Assembly: GCF_039524015.1 (NCBI RefSeq)
Contig: NZ_BAAAGF010000003.1
Span: forward strand, 372,001 to 436,000
Source: Gaetbulibacter_B jejuensis
Lineage (GTDB): Bacteria > Bacteroidota > Bacteroidia > Flavobacteriales > Flavobacteriaceae
Reading direction: 5' to 3'
DNA: 64,000 nucleotides
A program made the translations under genes and the position numbers. The notes under the pieces are model-generated. The model saw nothing but the letters and a program-made list of their open reading frames with translations. It did not search any database and was not told the origin of the DNA. Positions 26,508-35,781 of this stretch are shown in pieces. How positions within the stretch are numbered: position 1 is the stretch's first letter; each line of letters starts with the position of its first letter.

Positions 26508-26765
26508 ATGAAGTTACCAGTAATAAAACAATTAACCCAGTTTATCGAAGATAATGACGAAGACTTCGTATTAGAGACTATTGAAACCTTAGAAAACCTA
26601 ACCGAAGTACCATCATTAAAAGATGAGGAGTTAGATGTTATAGGTGAATTAATTTCTAATATGTATGGTGCAATTGAAGTACACAAAATGGTAAAAGATG
26701 GCACACCAAAAAAGGAAGCTTTAAATACTTTTATGTCTCGTGTTCTTGGATCTATCGATAAATAA
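26508..26765 (+). CDS. small conserved helical protein of the ahpC operon (DUF6952-like)
   Basis: The 85-residue acidic protein is predicted to be all helical, with segments such as LPVIKQLTQFIEDND, FVLETIETLENLTEV and IGELISNMYGAIEVHKM. No Cys is present, so it is not itself a redox enzyme. From memory, similar proteins accompany ahpC and thioredoxin in flavobacteria (DUF6952); that label should be checked. A terminator follows 25 bp after the stop. An adaptor or regulator role in the peroxide response is inference only. Confidence 0.8.
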   Translation: MKLPVIKQLTQFIEDNDEDFVLETIETLENLTEVPSLKDEELDVIGELISNMYGAIEVHKMVKDGTPKKEALNTFMSRVLGSIDK

Positions 26766-26790
26766 TAGCATTAATTGAAAAAGAAGAATA

Positions 26791-26823
26791 AAAAAACCAC
26801 TTCAAATGAAGTGGTTTTTTTTA
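26791..26823 (+). terminator. terminator of the ahpC operon
   Basis: AAAAAACCACTTC and GAAGTGGTTTTTT pair around a 4-base loop, followed by further T. The symmetric A- and T-runs would also stop transcription from the opposite-strand ankyrin gene, whose stop is at 26828. Confidence 0.9.
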
Positions 26824-26827
26824 TGTT

Positions 26828-27295
26828 TTATAATTTCTCTGCTATTGTCTTTAGTTCTTTTTCTTTAGCATAATCCAAAGCTGTTTTACCTTCTAAATCT
26901 TTAAGTGATTTATCAGCATTATGAGCTAAAAGCACATCTACAACTGCCTCTTGGTTATATTGTGTTGCATACATTAAAGCAGTTGTACCATTATTGTTTT
27001 GCGCATTTACATTAGCATCATGTTTTAGCAACATCTCAACCAACGCAAGATTTCCTTTAAAACTCACTCCTATTAAGGCTGTATTACCAGAAGCATCCTT
27101 TCCATTAACATCTGCATGATGCTCTAATAACACTTTAGCAATACCTTCTTTATCAAAGTAGCTAGCAAAAATTAAAGGCGTAAAACCTCTTGCATCAGTT
27201 ATACTAACTAATTTAGGGTTTCTATCAAGTTGTAGTTTTATGTTTTCGGTATTACCAGACTGTATGGTTCTAAAAAATAATTCGTTTTCGTTCAT
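26828..27295 (-). CDS. ankyrin-repeat protein downstream of katG
   Basis: The 155-residue protein consists of about four ankyrin repeats, visible as DARGFTPLIFASYF, DASGNTALIGVSFK, NNNGTTALMYATQY and DLEGKTALDYAKEK. There is no leader, so it is cytoplasmic. It lies 73 bp after katG on the same strand. Ankyrin proteins next to catalase genes are known elsewhere (for example AnkB of Pseudomonas and the Campylobacter ankyrin that helps load heme into KatA), so a role in maturation of this catalase is a reasonable inference. A hairpin between the two genes may reduce but not abolish readthrough. Confidence 0.88.
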   Translation of the reverse strand: MNENELFFRTIQSGNTENIKLQLDRNPKLVSITDARGFTPLIFASYFDKEGIAKVLLEHHADVNGKDASGNTALIGVSFKGNLALVEMLLKHDANVNAQNNNGTTALMYATQYNQEAVVDVLLAHNADKSLKDLEGKTALDYAKEKELKTIAEKL

Positions 27296-27312
27296 ATCTA
27301 TGTATTCAATAA

Positions 27313-27350
27313 AAAAAGGAACACATTACATAACTAATGCATTCCTTTTT
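27313..27350 (-). terminator. terminator between katG and the ankyrin gene
   Basis: AAAAAGGAA and TTCCTTTTT with an inner CATTA/TAATG pair form a long hairpin with A- and T-runs at both ends. It lies directly after the katG stop in the minus direction. Confidence 0.75.
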
Positions 27351-27368
27351 AGAGTTACTATTTATCAA

Positions 27369-29588
27369 TTATTTCAAATCAAATCTATCAGCATTCATCA
27401 CTTTAGTCCAAGCTGCCACAAAATCTTTAACAAATTTCTCTTCAGCATCATCGGCTGCATATACTTCAGCTACTGCTCTTAATTCAGTATTTGAACCAAA
27501 AATTAAATCGGCACGAGTACCTGTAAACTTCACTTCACCAGTTCTTCTATCTCTTCCTTCAAATAATTGGTCATCACTAGAAGTTGCACTCCATGTGTAG
27601 GTCATATCTACTAAATTCTTGAAAAAGTCATTGGTAAGATGCCCTACATTATCAGTAAATACTCCATGCTTAGAACCATCATAGTTAGCACCTAAAACTC
27701 TTAGACCTGCTACTAATACTGACATTTCAGGAATAGACAATGCCATAAGATTAGCTTTATCTACTAATAAATCTTCAGCAGCAACCTTAACATTTGGGTT
27801 CATATAATTTCTAAATCCATCACCTAGTGGTTTTAAATAGTTGAATTGCTCAACATCAGTTTGCTCTTGAGTAGCATCTCCTCTACCTTGAGCAAAAGGC
27901 ACTGAAATAGTATGACCTGCATTACTAGCAGCTTCTTCTATAGCCGCAACACCTCCTAGCACAATTAAATCTGCCATAGAAATTGTTCCGTTAAATTGGT
28001 TTTGAATGCCTTCATAAACACCCAAAACTTTATTTAATTCTTCTGGATTGTTTACTTTCCAACTGCGTTGTGGCTCTAATCTTAATCGTGCTCCATTTGC
28101 CCCACCTCGCTTATCAGAATCTCTATACGTTGAAGCCGAAGCCCAAGCTGTTCTTACCAATTCTGAAATAGACAAACCTGACGCTAAAATCATTTTCTTT
28201 AATGAGGTAATGTCACTGTCGCTTAGTTTATAATCCACTTTAGGAACAGGATCTTGCCAAATTAATTGCTCACTAGGAACTTCTGGCCCTAAGTAACGAT
28301 CAATTGGTCCCATATCTCTGTGCGTTAACTTATACCAAGCTCTAGCGAAAGCATCTTCAAAAGCTTTGTGGTCTTTATGAAAGCGTTGTGAGATTTTTAA
28401 ATATTCAGGATCTGTTTTTAAAGCAATATCTGCTGTAGTCATCATTAAGGCTTGCTTCCCGTTTGGGTCACCTGCTTTTGGAGCCATACGTGCTTTAGAC
28501 GCTGCTGTTGGCGTCCATTGATGTGCTCCTGCAGGACTTTTGGTTAATTCCCAATCATAATTTAATAACACATCAAAATAATCGGCATCCCATTGCGTTG
28601 GGTTTGGTGTCCAAGCACCTTCAATACCACTAGTAATTGTATCGTCTAACACACCACTTTTATAAGTGTTTTTCCAACCAGTACTCATTTGTTCTATTGG
28701 TGCACCATGTGGTTCAGCACCTACATATTGACCAGGATCTGCAGCTCCATGTGCTTTACCAAAAGTATGACCACCAGCAACAAGAGCAACTGTTTCTTCA
28801 TCATTCATTGCCATACGACCAAAAGTTTCTCTTACATCTTTAGCAGAACCCATTGGGTCTGGTTTTCCATCTGGACCTTCAGGGTTTACGTAAATCCATC
28901 CCATCATAACAGCAGCAAGAGGATCTTCTAAATCTCGTTCATTGTAGTTATCACTATTTCCATAACGCTCTTCGTTTGCTCCCCATTCTGTTTCGCTTCC
29001 CCAATATACATCTTGCTCAGGTTCCCAAATATCTTCTCGTCCACCAGCAAAACCAAAGGTTGGGAATCCCATAGACTCTAACGCACAGTTCCCTGCAAGA
29101 ATCATTAAATCTGCCCACGAGATTTTATTACCGTACTTCTTTTTTATTGGCCATAATAATAATCTTGCTTTGTCTAAGTTTCCGTTATCTGGCCAGCTAT
29201 TTATTGGTGCAAAGCGCTGATTACCTGTACCTGCTCCTCCACGACCATCTCCAACTCTATAAGTACCTGCACTATGCCACGCCATACGAATCATAAAACC
29301 TCCATAATGGCCATAGTCTGCTGGCCACCAATCTTGCGAGTCGGTCATAATATTTAAAACATCTTGTTTTAATTCTGCAAAGTCTATACTATTAAATGCT
29401 TCAGCATAATTAAAATTTTCTCCTAGTGGATTCGATTTTGCAGCATGTTGTCTTAAAATATTTAATTTTAATTCATTTGGCCACCAATCTCTATTCTTTA
29501 CTCCACCTCCACCAACAGTATTTTGCTTTCCGCTTAAAAAAGGACACTTGTTTGGGTCTGAATTGTTAGAATGATTATTGTTTTCCAT
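27369..29588 (-). CDS. katG: catalase-peroxidase
   Basis: This 739-residue protein is a full-length KatG with two peroxidase-like domains. The N-terminal active domain has RMAWHSAGTYR with distal Arg, Trp and His near residue 100-110, WIYVNPEGPDG with the Tyr of the Met-Tyr-Trp adduct, LVAGGHTFGKAHG with the proximal His near 280, and an EQMSTGW segment with the adduct Met. The enzyme removes hydrogen peroxide in both catalase and peroxidase modes. No secretion leader is seen. The ankyrin gene behind it may aid heme loading. Confidence 0.96.
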   Translation of the reverse strand: MENNNHSNNSDPNKCPFLSGKQNTVGGGGVKNRDWWPNELKLNILRQHAAKSNPLGENFNYAEAFNSIDFAELKQDVLNIMTDSQDWWPADYGHYGGFMIRMAWHSAGTYRVGDGRGGAGTGNQRFAPINSWPDNGNLDKARLLLWPIKKKYGNKISWADLMILAGNCALESMGFPTFGFAGGREDIWEPEQDVYWGSETEWGANEERYGNSDNYNERDLEDPLAAVMMGWIYVNPEGPDGKPDPMGSAKDVRETFGRMAMNDEETVALVAGGHTFGKAHGAADPGQYVGAEPHGAPIEQMSTGWKNTYKSGVLDDTITSGIEGAWTPNPTQWDADYFDVLLNYDWELTKSPAGAHQWTPTAASKARMAPKAGDPNGKQALMMTTADIALKTDPEYLKISQRFHKDHKAFEDAFARAWYKLTHRDMGPIDRYLGPEVPSEQLIWQDPVPKVDYKLSDSDITSLKKMILASGLSISELVRTAWASASTYRDSDKRGGANGARLRLEPQRSWKVNNPEELNKVLGVYEGIQNQFNGTISMADLIVLGGVAAIEEAASNAGHTISVPFAQGRGDATQEQTDVEQFNYLKPLGDGFRNYMNPNVKVAAEDLLVDKANLMALSIPEMSVLVAGLRVLGANYDGSKHGVFTDNVGHLTNDFFKNLVDMTYTWSATSSDDQLFEGRDRRTGEVKFTGTRADLIFGSNTELRAVAEVYAADDAEEKFVKDFVAAWTKVMNADRFDLK

Positions 29589-29737
29589 TTTTATTATTTT
29601 TTTATGATTCTATATTCTATAAAATTAAGAAAAATGCATCCTAAAAGATTAAAAATTACATTTTTATAAATAATATTATTATTGATAAAACTTATAGAAA
29701 ACAAAAATTCAATAACAAACAGTAATTAAAACAAAAA

Positions 29738-29761
29738 AAAGGTCTCAATTGAGACCTTTAT
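29738..29761 (-). terminator. terminator of the fasciclin gene (22-bp perfect palindrome)
   Basis: The arms AAAGGTCTCAA and TTGAGACCTTT are contiguous and fully symmetric (29738-29759), with an A-run on one side. The hairpin lies 21 bp past the fasciclin stop and would work on both strands. Confidence 0.75.
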
Positions 29762-29781
29762 TAATGACTAATACAACTTTA

Positions 29782-30360
29782 TTATGATTTTGGAAGAAGC
29801 ACTGTATCAACAACGTGTATAACTCCATTGGATTGGTTAACATCTGCTATTGTAACTTTAGCTGAGTTACCATTTTCATCAGTAATGTAAACATCTCCTC
29901 CTTTGGTCCACGCTGTTAACCATCCACCACTTACAGTTTCTATTTTTGCTTTTCCATCTCCTTTCTTTATCATTCCCATAACGTCACTAGCGCTCCATTT
30001 TCCTGCAACCACATGATATTTTAATACAGTTTGCAGTGTAGAGATGTTTTCTTCCTTTAATAGGTTTTCAACTGTGCCCTTTGGCAACTTACCAAAAGCA
30101 TCATTTGTAGGTGCAAAAACTGTAAAAGGTCCCTCGCTCATTAACACATCAACTAATCCTGCTGCTTTAACTGCTGCAACTAGTGTAGTGTGGTCTTTAG
30201 AGTTTACAGCATTTTCTACAATATTTTTACTTGGGTACATTGCAGCTCCACCTACCATTTTGGTATCCTCTTTCTTCATTTTGCTTTGTGCTATAGTATT
30301 TGTGCCTATAGTAAATGTTGCTAACAAAATAATTGAACTGAATAATTTAATCTTTTTCAT
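29782..30360 (-). CDS. secreted fasciclin-domain protein
   Basis: The protein (192 residues) has a signal peptide (IILLATFTIGTNTIAQ) and one FAS1 domain (about 45-190) with the two family blocks TVFAPTNDAFGKLP and the C-terminal NGVIHVVDTVLLP. FAS1 domains mediate adhesion or serve as stable secreted scaffolds; no enzymatic function is implied. It stands alone on the minus strand. The region upstream, 195 bp shared with the DUF2007 gene, has no clear flavobacterial -7 box on this strand. Confidence 0.9.
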   Translation of the reverse strand: MKKIKLFSSIILLATFTIGTNTIAQSKMKKEDTKMVGGAAMYPSKNIVENAVNSKDHTTLVAAVKAAGLVDVLMSEGPFTVFAPTNDAFGKLPKGTVENLLKEENISTLQTVLKYHVVAGKWSASDVMGMIKKGDGKAKIETVSGGWLTAWTKGGDVYITDENGNSAKVTIADVNQSNGVIHVVDTVLLPKS

Positions 30361-30555
30361 AATACTTTAGATTTAAGTTTATAATTGTTTGGTATATAAA
30401 CGAAAAAACTCATCAAGCGGTTTTTAAAAAAAATAAAAGTCCTCAGTAATTCATCAAACTAGTCATGCTTTGTTACCTTGTTAAATTTTTGTTTTATTTT
30501 GAAATTCTATGGTACTTTTTTTGTATCTTATAGAAAGAATTTAAAGCGAATTATT

Positions 30556-30792
30556 ATGGAGGATGTTAATTATATAAAAGTGTTTTCAGGTAATTTTATT
30601 ATTGTGCAATTGGTATTGGACAGATTACAAAGCATTGGCATTAATGCTATTATTAAAGACGAATCAGAATCTGGTAGGCTTGCTGGTTTTGGGTCATCCA
30701 TTCAAGGATTTCAAGAACTCTTTGTTAACAAAGACGAATTGGACAACGCACTACCCATTGTAGAATCAGTAAAATCTGAACTTAAAGTATAA
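30556..30792 (+). CDS. DUF2007-type small protein
   Basis: I start it at ATG 30556 (MEDVNYIKVF), giving 78 residues; a longer open frame upstream has a non-coding look and lies in the promoter region. The pattern FSGNFIIVQLVLDRLQSIGI followed by IQGFQELFVNKDELDNALPI matches DUF2007, small alpha-beta proteins annotated as putative signal transducers and often compared to PII-like folds. No metal- or nucleotide-binding motif is evident. A terminator follows within 3 bp of the stop. True role is unknown. Confidence 0.85.
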   Translation: MEDVNYIKVFSGNFIIVQLVLDRLQSIGINAIIKDESESGRLAGFGSSIQGFQELFVNKDELDNALPIVESVKSELKV

Positions 30793-30794
30793 AA

Positions 30795-30825
30795 AAAATC
30801 CTGATGAAATTCATCAGGATTTTAG
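30795..30825. terminator. bidirectional terminator between DUF2007 and ABC-F genes
   Basis: ATCCTGATGA and TCATCAGGAT pair around a short loop, with A- and T-runs outside. It lies immediately after both convergent stops. Confidence 0.88.
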
Positions 30826-30827
30826 TT

Positions 30828-32456
30828 TTAAGATGCTGTTACAGCATACATTTTTTCTCTTTGCTCCTTTATCTTTTTATCATCCATATACTCATCAAAA
30901 GTCATATATCTATCAATAATTCCGTTAGGAGTTAGTTCTATTACTCTATTTGCAACCGTTTGAGCAAACTCGTGGTCATGTGTTGTAAACAAGACTGTTC
31001 CTTTAAAGTTTTTTAATGAGTTGTTGAATGCTGTAATACTTTCTAGATCAAGGTGATTTGTTGGTTCGTCCAACATCACAACATTAGCTCTCATCATCAT
31101 CATTCTACTCAACATACAACGCACTTTTTCACCTCCAGATAATACATCGGCAGTTTTTAAGGCTTCTTCACCACTAAAAATCATTTTCCCAAGAAAACCT
31201 CTAATGTAAACCTCTTCGCGTTCTTCTTCGGTAGTTGCCCATTGACGTAACCAATCTACAAGCGTAAGTTTGTTTTCAAAATACTCGCTGTTATCAAGTG
31301 GTAAATAAGATTGAGAGGTTGTAACTCCCCAAGCATACTTACCAGAATCGGCTTTTTCTTTTCCGTTAATAATTTGATAAAACGCGGTAGTTGCTCTAGA
31401 GTCTTTAGAATACACTACTACCTTATCTCCTTTAGCTAAGTTGATATCTACATTTTGAAATAGTACTTCACCATCAATTGAAGCTGATAAGTTTTCAACG
31501 TTTAAAATTTGATCCCCTGCTTCTCTTTCTCGTTCAAAAATAATTGCAGGATAACGTCTGCTCGATGGCTTAATTTCAGAAATATTAAGCTTATCAATCA
31601 TTTTCTTTCTACTGGTAGCTTGCTTAGATTTTGCAACATTGGCAGAAAAACGTCTAATAAACTCTTCAAGCTCCTTTTTCTTTTCTTCAGCTTTTTTGTT
31701 TTGTTGTGCTCTTTGTCTTGCTGCTAATTGTGAAGACTCGTACCAAAATGTGTAGTTACCTGAGAAGTGATTGATTTTTCCAAAATCAATATCAGAAATA
31801 TGTGTACATACTGCATCTAAAAAGTGACGGTCGTGAGATACCACAATAACGCAGTTGTTATAATTGGCTAGGAAATTTTCTAACCATGAAATTGTTTCAT
31901 AATCCAAGTCGTTGGTAGGCTCATCCATGATAAGCACATCTGGATTTCCAAATAAGGCTTGTGCCAATAACACTCTTACTTTTTGCTTACCATCTAAATC
32001 TTTCATTAAGGTATAATGAAGATCTTCTTTGATACCTAAGTTAGACAACATTGCTGCAGCATCGCTATCGGCATTCCAACCGTTCATTTCTTCAAACTGT
32101 ACTTGCAGCTCTCCAATTTTTTCAGCGTTTTCATCAGTATAATCTGCATAAAGCGCATCTATTTCTGTTTTTAACTTAAATAATGGTTTATTTCCCATTA
32201 TTACAGTTTCTAACACAGTATGCTCGTCATATAAATTGTGCTCCTGCTCTAAAACTGACATACGCTTACCTTGCTCTAGGTGAACGTGACCAGATGTAGG
32301 ATCCATTTTTCCTGATAAAATCTTTAAAAAAGTAGATTTTCCTGCTCCATTAGCTCCAATAATACCATAGCAATTACCTTGATTAAATGTGGTATTTACC
32401 TCATCAAACAAAATACGCTTACCAAATTGAACCGAAAGATTAGATACTGTTAACAT
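30828..32456 (-). CDS. ABC-F family ATPase (ribosome-associated, YbiT/YkpA-like)
   Basis: I place the start at ATG 32456 (542 residues) because the protein then begins LTVSNLSVQFGKRILF, the usual ABC-F start; an extended frame upstream has no homologous look. Two ABC domains are present: Walker A GANGAGKS near residue 37 and a Walker B IMDEPTNDLD near 190, then a linker with QQNKKAEEKKKELEEF, and a second domain with LSGGEKVRCML and LDEPTNHLD. The first signature is degenerate (LDGKQKVR), as in the YbiT group. Such proteins bind the ribosomal E site and relieve stalled translation. No transmembrane part. Confidence 0.9.
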   Translation of the reverse strand: MLTVSNLSVQFGKRILFDEVNTTFNQGNCYGIIGANGAGKSTFLKILSGKMDPTSGHVHLEQGKRMSVLEQEHNLYDEHTVLETVIMGNKPLFKLKTEIDALYADYTDENAEKIGELQVQFEEMNGWNADSDAAAMLSNLGIKEDLHYTLMKDLDGKQKVRVLLAQALFGNPDVLIMDEPTNDLDYETISWLENFLANYNNCVIVVSHDRHFLDAVCTHISDIDFGKINHFSGNYTFWYESSQLAARQRAQQNKKAEEKKKELEEFIRRFSANVAKSKQATSRKKMIDKLNISEIKPSSRRYPAIIFEREREAGDQILNVENLSASIDGEVLFQNVDINLAKGDKVVVYSKDSRATTAFYQIINGKEKADSGKYAWGVTTSQSYLPLDNSEYFENKLTLVDWLRQWATTEEEREEVYIRGFLGKMIFSGEEALKTADVLSGGEKVRCMLSRMMMMRANVVMLDEPTNHLDLESITAFNNSLKNFKGTVLFTTHDHEFAQTVANRVIELTPNGIIDRYMTFDEYMDDKKIKEQREKMYAVTAS

Positions 32457-32641
32457 AGTGTCTATTTTAATTTTTTGCAAAAGTAGAAAAATGAATCCAT
32501 AAAGAAGAAACTTAAAGCTGTTTTTTCGATGTATTAAAAAAGCTTGCAACTCAAGTTTTAACAGCGTATTAACAACACATATACGTTTCAAATTTTATTT
32601 TTGTGTGATATGCATATTTAGCCTACGTTATAGTAATATAT

Positions 32642-34060
32642 ATGAAGTTTTACATCATAAGTTTTTTAGCATCTGTATTGGTTTTTGGATGCAAAGATAT
32701 TTCAACTGAAAACAGTGATTACACCTATTTTGGCGGTGAAATTATTAACCCTAAAAATAATCACGTTACATTATACAGTCCAGAAACTGGATACGATACT
32801 TTATTTCTTGATAAGCAGAATCGTTTTTTAAAAAAGCTAGAGACTTTTAAACCTGGTTTATTTTCTTTTATGCATGGAGGCGAATACCAATTGGTACTTT
32901 TAGAGCCTAGTGATAGTATTATGCTTAGACTAAACACTATAGATTTTGACGAGTCTTTAGTATTTACAGGTCTTGGTTCAAAAAAGAACAATTACCTGAT
33001 TAAAACATTTTTAGAAAATGAAATTGAAATAAAAAAGCGTAATACGTTTTGCCGAATGTCGCCTGAAGAGCTTGAATCGTATTTAGACTCTACAAAAAAA
33101 ATAAAGCTTGAAGAATTAAATAGTTTTTTAGACAAGAAACCTTTTTCTGACTTATTTAAGTCTATTGCTGAAGCCAATATTGACTACAATTACTATTATT
33201 ATAAAGAAATTTACCCTTTTGGTTACTACGGTAATCATCAACTAGCCCATTACAAAGATTTGCCTCAAGATTTTTATGATTACAGAAAAGAAATAGATTA
33301 TGGACTAGACCATTTAAGTGAATATCCAAGCTACAATCAATTTATGCTAGCTCACTTTAATAATTTGGCATTAACTGATTATTATGACAACGTAGCTTAC
33401 CATGAAGCTTTTGATAAACAATCGCTTAACTATAATCTAGAAAAATTACGATTAATAGATAGTTTAGTAACCTCTAATAAAGTCAAAAACTACCTATTGA
33501 AAATTAACACCAGAGAGTTTGTTTACAACAGTACAGACTCTGATGAAATTTCTCAAGTTTTAAACTCTTACTTAGAAAAAGCAACTGACGATAATGACAA
33601 AAAAGATATAAATAAGCTATTAACTATTTTAAATAATTTAAAACCAGGAAAAAATTTACCAAATGCAGAACTTGTAGGTTTTAATGATGAAGATGTTATG
33701 CTGAATAGCTTAATATCTAAACCAACAGTTATTTATTTCTGGTCTTCTAACAACGATTTAATTTTTAAGAATAGCCACTACCGAACCAAACGTCTAAAAG
33801 CTAAGTTTCCTGAGGTAGAGTTTATTGCTATTAATATTAACAACGACGACAAAAAATACTGGAAAAGCACGCTACAAAACTCAAAATTTCCAACCCAAAA
33901 CGAATATCGATTTAAAGATAAAAGCATGTCAAATGTTTTGGCTATCAACTCAATTTACACTGTAATTTTAGTTGATGATGACGGTAAAATAGTGACCTCT
34001 AGAGGAAGCCTCTTTAATAAAGATTTTGAAAACGAGATACAAACGCTCGTTAGCAGATAA
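32642..34060 (+). CDS. lipoprotein with TlpA/thioredoxin-like C-terminal domain lacking the CxxC
   Basis: The 472-residue product has a lipobox LVFGC near residue 17. The N-terminal part begins with a beta-rich region like those in Bacteroidota disulfide oxidoreductase lipoproteins (GGEIINPKNNHVTLY). The middle is helical and Tyr-rich. Residues 335-472 look like a TlpA-type thioredoxin fold: PGKNLPNAELVGF, then TVIYFWSSNNDLIFKN where WCxxC is expected, and IYTVILVDDDGKIV. The active-site Cys pair is absent, so it probably does not exchange disulfides. Function unknown; envelope location is likely. Confidence 0.78.
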   Translation: MKFYIISFLASVLVFGCKDISTENSDYTYFGGEIINPKNNHVTLYSPETGYDTLFLDKQNRFLKKLETFKPGLFSFMHGGEYQLVLLEPSDSIMLRLNTIDFDESLVFTGLGSKKNNYLIKTFLENEIEIKKRNTFCRMSPEELESYLDSTKKIKLEELNSFLDKKPFSDLFKSIAEANIDYNYYYYKEIYPFGYYGNHQLAHYKDLPQDFYDYRKEIDYGLDHLSEYPSYNQFMLAHFNNLALTDYYDNVAYHEAFDKQSLNYNLEKLRLIDSLVTSNKVKNYLLKINTREFVYNSTDSDEISQVLNSYLEKATDDNDKKDINKLLTILNNLKPGKNLPNAELVGFNDEDVMLNSLISKPTVIYFWSSNNDLIFKNSHYRTKRLKAKFPEVEFIAININNDDKKYWKSTLQNSKFPTQNEYRFKDKSMSNVLAINSIYTVILVDDDGKIVTSRGSLFNKDFENEIQTLVSR

Positions 34061-34070
34061 ACCCAATAAA

Positions 34071-34098
34071 AAAACTCCTGAATTATTCAGGAGTTTTC
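34071..34098. terminator. bidirectional terminator
   Basis: AAAACTCCTGAA (34071-34082) and TTCAGGAGTTTT (34086-34097) form a 12-bp stem with a 3-base loop. It sits after the lipoprotein gene and before the stop of the convergent transaldolase gene. Confidence 0.9.
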
Positions 34099-34120
34099 TT
34101 TTTCTATATATTTCTAATTC

Positions 34121-34774
34121 TTAGTTACCCTTTTTATAATCGGCTAAAAACTTCTCTAAACCTATGTCAGTAAGTGGGTGTTTTAATAACCCTGTAATTG
34201 AACTTAAAGGTCCTGTCATTACATCTGCTCCTAGTTTAGCACAATCAATTACGTGCATTGTATGACGCACAGAAGCTGCTAAAATTTCAGTATCAAACCC
34301 ATAGTTATCATAGATTTGACGAATTTCAGCAATAAGGTTTAGTCCATCAGTTGAAATATCATCTAAACGTCCAATAAATGGTGACACATACGTTGCTCCT
34401 GCTTTTGCAGCCAATAAGGCTTGTCCTGGAGAAAACACTAAAGTTACGTTGGTTTTTATACCTCTATCACTAAAGTATTTACATGCTTTTACACCATCTT
34501 TAATCATAGGTAATTTAATAACTATTTGATCGTGTAATTCAGCTAGTGCTTCACCTTCTCTAACCATACCTTCAAAATCGGTAGAAATAACCTCAGCACT
34601 TACATCACCATCTACAATGTTGCAGATATCAACATAATGTTTTAAAATGTTGTTTGTTCCTGTAATACCTTCTTTAGCCATTAAAGATGGGTTTGTAGTT
34701 ACACCATCTAAAATACCCATATCTTGAGCTTCTTTGATTTGATCTAGGTTAGCTGTATCAATAAAAAATTTCAT
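34121..34774 (-). CDS. transaldolase / fructose-6-phosphate aldolase-like protein
   Basis: The protein of 217 residues is a short-type transaldolase. It starts MKFFIDTANLDQIKEAQ, has GVTTNPSLMAKEG near residue 26, the Schiff-base Lys in IVIKLPMIKDG near 87, and ASVRHTMHVIDCAKLGADV near 165. Members of this group act as transaldolase in the pentose phosphate pathway or as fructose-6-phosphate aldolase; sequence alone does not decide. It is a single gene with a terminator behind it. Confidence 0.92.
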   Translation of the reverse strand: MKFFIDTANLDQIKEAQDMGILDGVTTNPSLMAKEGITGTNNILKHYVDICNIVDGDVSAEVISTDFEGMVREGEALAELHDQIVIKLPMIKDGVKACKYFSDRGIKTNVTLVFSPGQALLAAKAGATYVSPFIGRLDDISTDGLNLIAEIRQIYDNYGFDTEILAASVRHTMHVIDCAKLGADVMTGPLSSITGLLKHPLTDIGLEKFLADYKKGN

Positions 34775-34897
34775 GTATTTAATTTATTTGTTGTGTTATT
34801 TAAGTTGCAAAATTACAATTTATATGCAGGTTTTAATTAGAAATATTATGAAATAATATTAACAATCTACGGTAGTAAAAAACGAAATGGATTACTA

Positions 34898-35701
34898 TTA
34901 CAGCTTATAATGTTTCATCAGCATTTTTTCATACACCTTGTCTGGTAAAATACGTTTTAAAACAATAGAAAATTTTTGCATAAACTCGCCTACCTTATAG
35001 TGCACTTTTGGGTTTTTAGTACTTATCACTTTATAAACTGCTTTTGCCATCAACAATGGGTCTTTTCCACTATCAACATGCGCATCCATCAGTTTTAAAG
35101 TGTTTCCGTAAGGTGTTTTATAAGGCGACTGTTCTTGTACTGGTGCATGGTAACGACCAGCAGCAATATTAGTAGCAAAATCTCCTGGAGCAATATTGGT
35201 CATTTCAATATTAAAATCTTTAATCTCCATTCTAAAGGCTTCCGTAATTAATTCCAACGCACCTTTACTTGCACTGTAAACGCCTCTATATGGCAATCCC
35301 ATGTATCCAGCAATAGAGGTGATATTGATAATTAGTCCACTTTTTTGCTTACGCATTTGTGGCAATACCGCTTTTATTACATTGATAGGTCCAAAAAAAT
35401 TAGTTTCAAAATTACGTTTTATCTCCTCGTCTGGAATTTCTTCAATAGGTCCAGTAATTCCAGCTCCTGCATTATTAACCAAGACATCTAGTCGACCTTC
35501 TTTGTCTATAATAGTTTGAACAGCTTTGGTAATAGTTTGGGTATTTGAAACATCTAAAGCTAAAAGGTTTAACTTACTTTCAGAATATCGCTCAGGATTT
35601 CTACTGGTTCCATAAACAACAAATCCTTTTTCTAAAAGAAACTCTCCAATAGATTTCCCTATACCTGAAGAACCTCCTGTGATTAAAACAACTTTAGACA
35701 T
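34898..35701 (-). CDS. short-chain dehydrogenase/reductase
   Basis: This is a classical SDR of 267 residues. The nucleotide-binding TGGSSGIGKS is near residue 8, NNAGAG near 85, the catalytic Ser in NITSIAGYMG near 138, and YSASKGAL with Tyr and Lys near 152-156. An Arg after the first Gly-rich segment (TSRNPERY) hints at NADP preference. The substrate is unknown; some relatives reduce lipids or retinol-like compounds. No neighbour gives a pathway. Confidence 0.88.
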   Translation of the reverse strand: MSKVVLITGGSSGIGKSIGEFLLEKGFVVYGTSRNPERYSESKLNLLALDVSNTQTITKAVQTIIDKEGRLDVLVNNAGAGITGPIEEIPDEEIKRNFETNFFGPINVIKAVLPQMRKQKSGLIINITSIAGYMGLPYRGVYSASKGALELITEAFRMEIKDFNIEMTNIAPGDFATNIAAGRYHAPVQEQSPYKTPYGNTLKLMDAHVDSGKDPLLMAKAVYKVISTKNPKVHYKVGEFMQKFSIVLKRILPDKVYEKMLMKHYKL

Positions 35702-35781
35702 AAACTATAATTAATACTGTAAAATTAACAATGTAATATTCATTCAGAAGAAAAAGTGAAAAAGATTTGAGTTTTGGGTAC

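Noticed and set aside
28048..28931. Several open frames antisense to katG
   Set aside because: They are low-complexity shadows of a strongly conserved gene.
30478..30555. N-terminal extension of the DUF2007 protein
   Set aside because: The extra 26 residues cover the probable promoter, and the family normally starts at the later ATG.
32457..32591. N-terminal extension of the ABC-F protein
   Set aside because: The added residues have no resemblance to ABC-F proteins, which begin right before the first nucleotide-binding domain.
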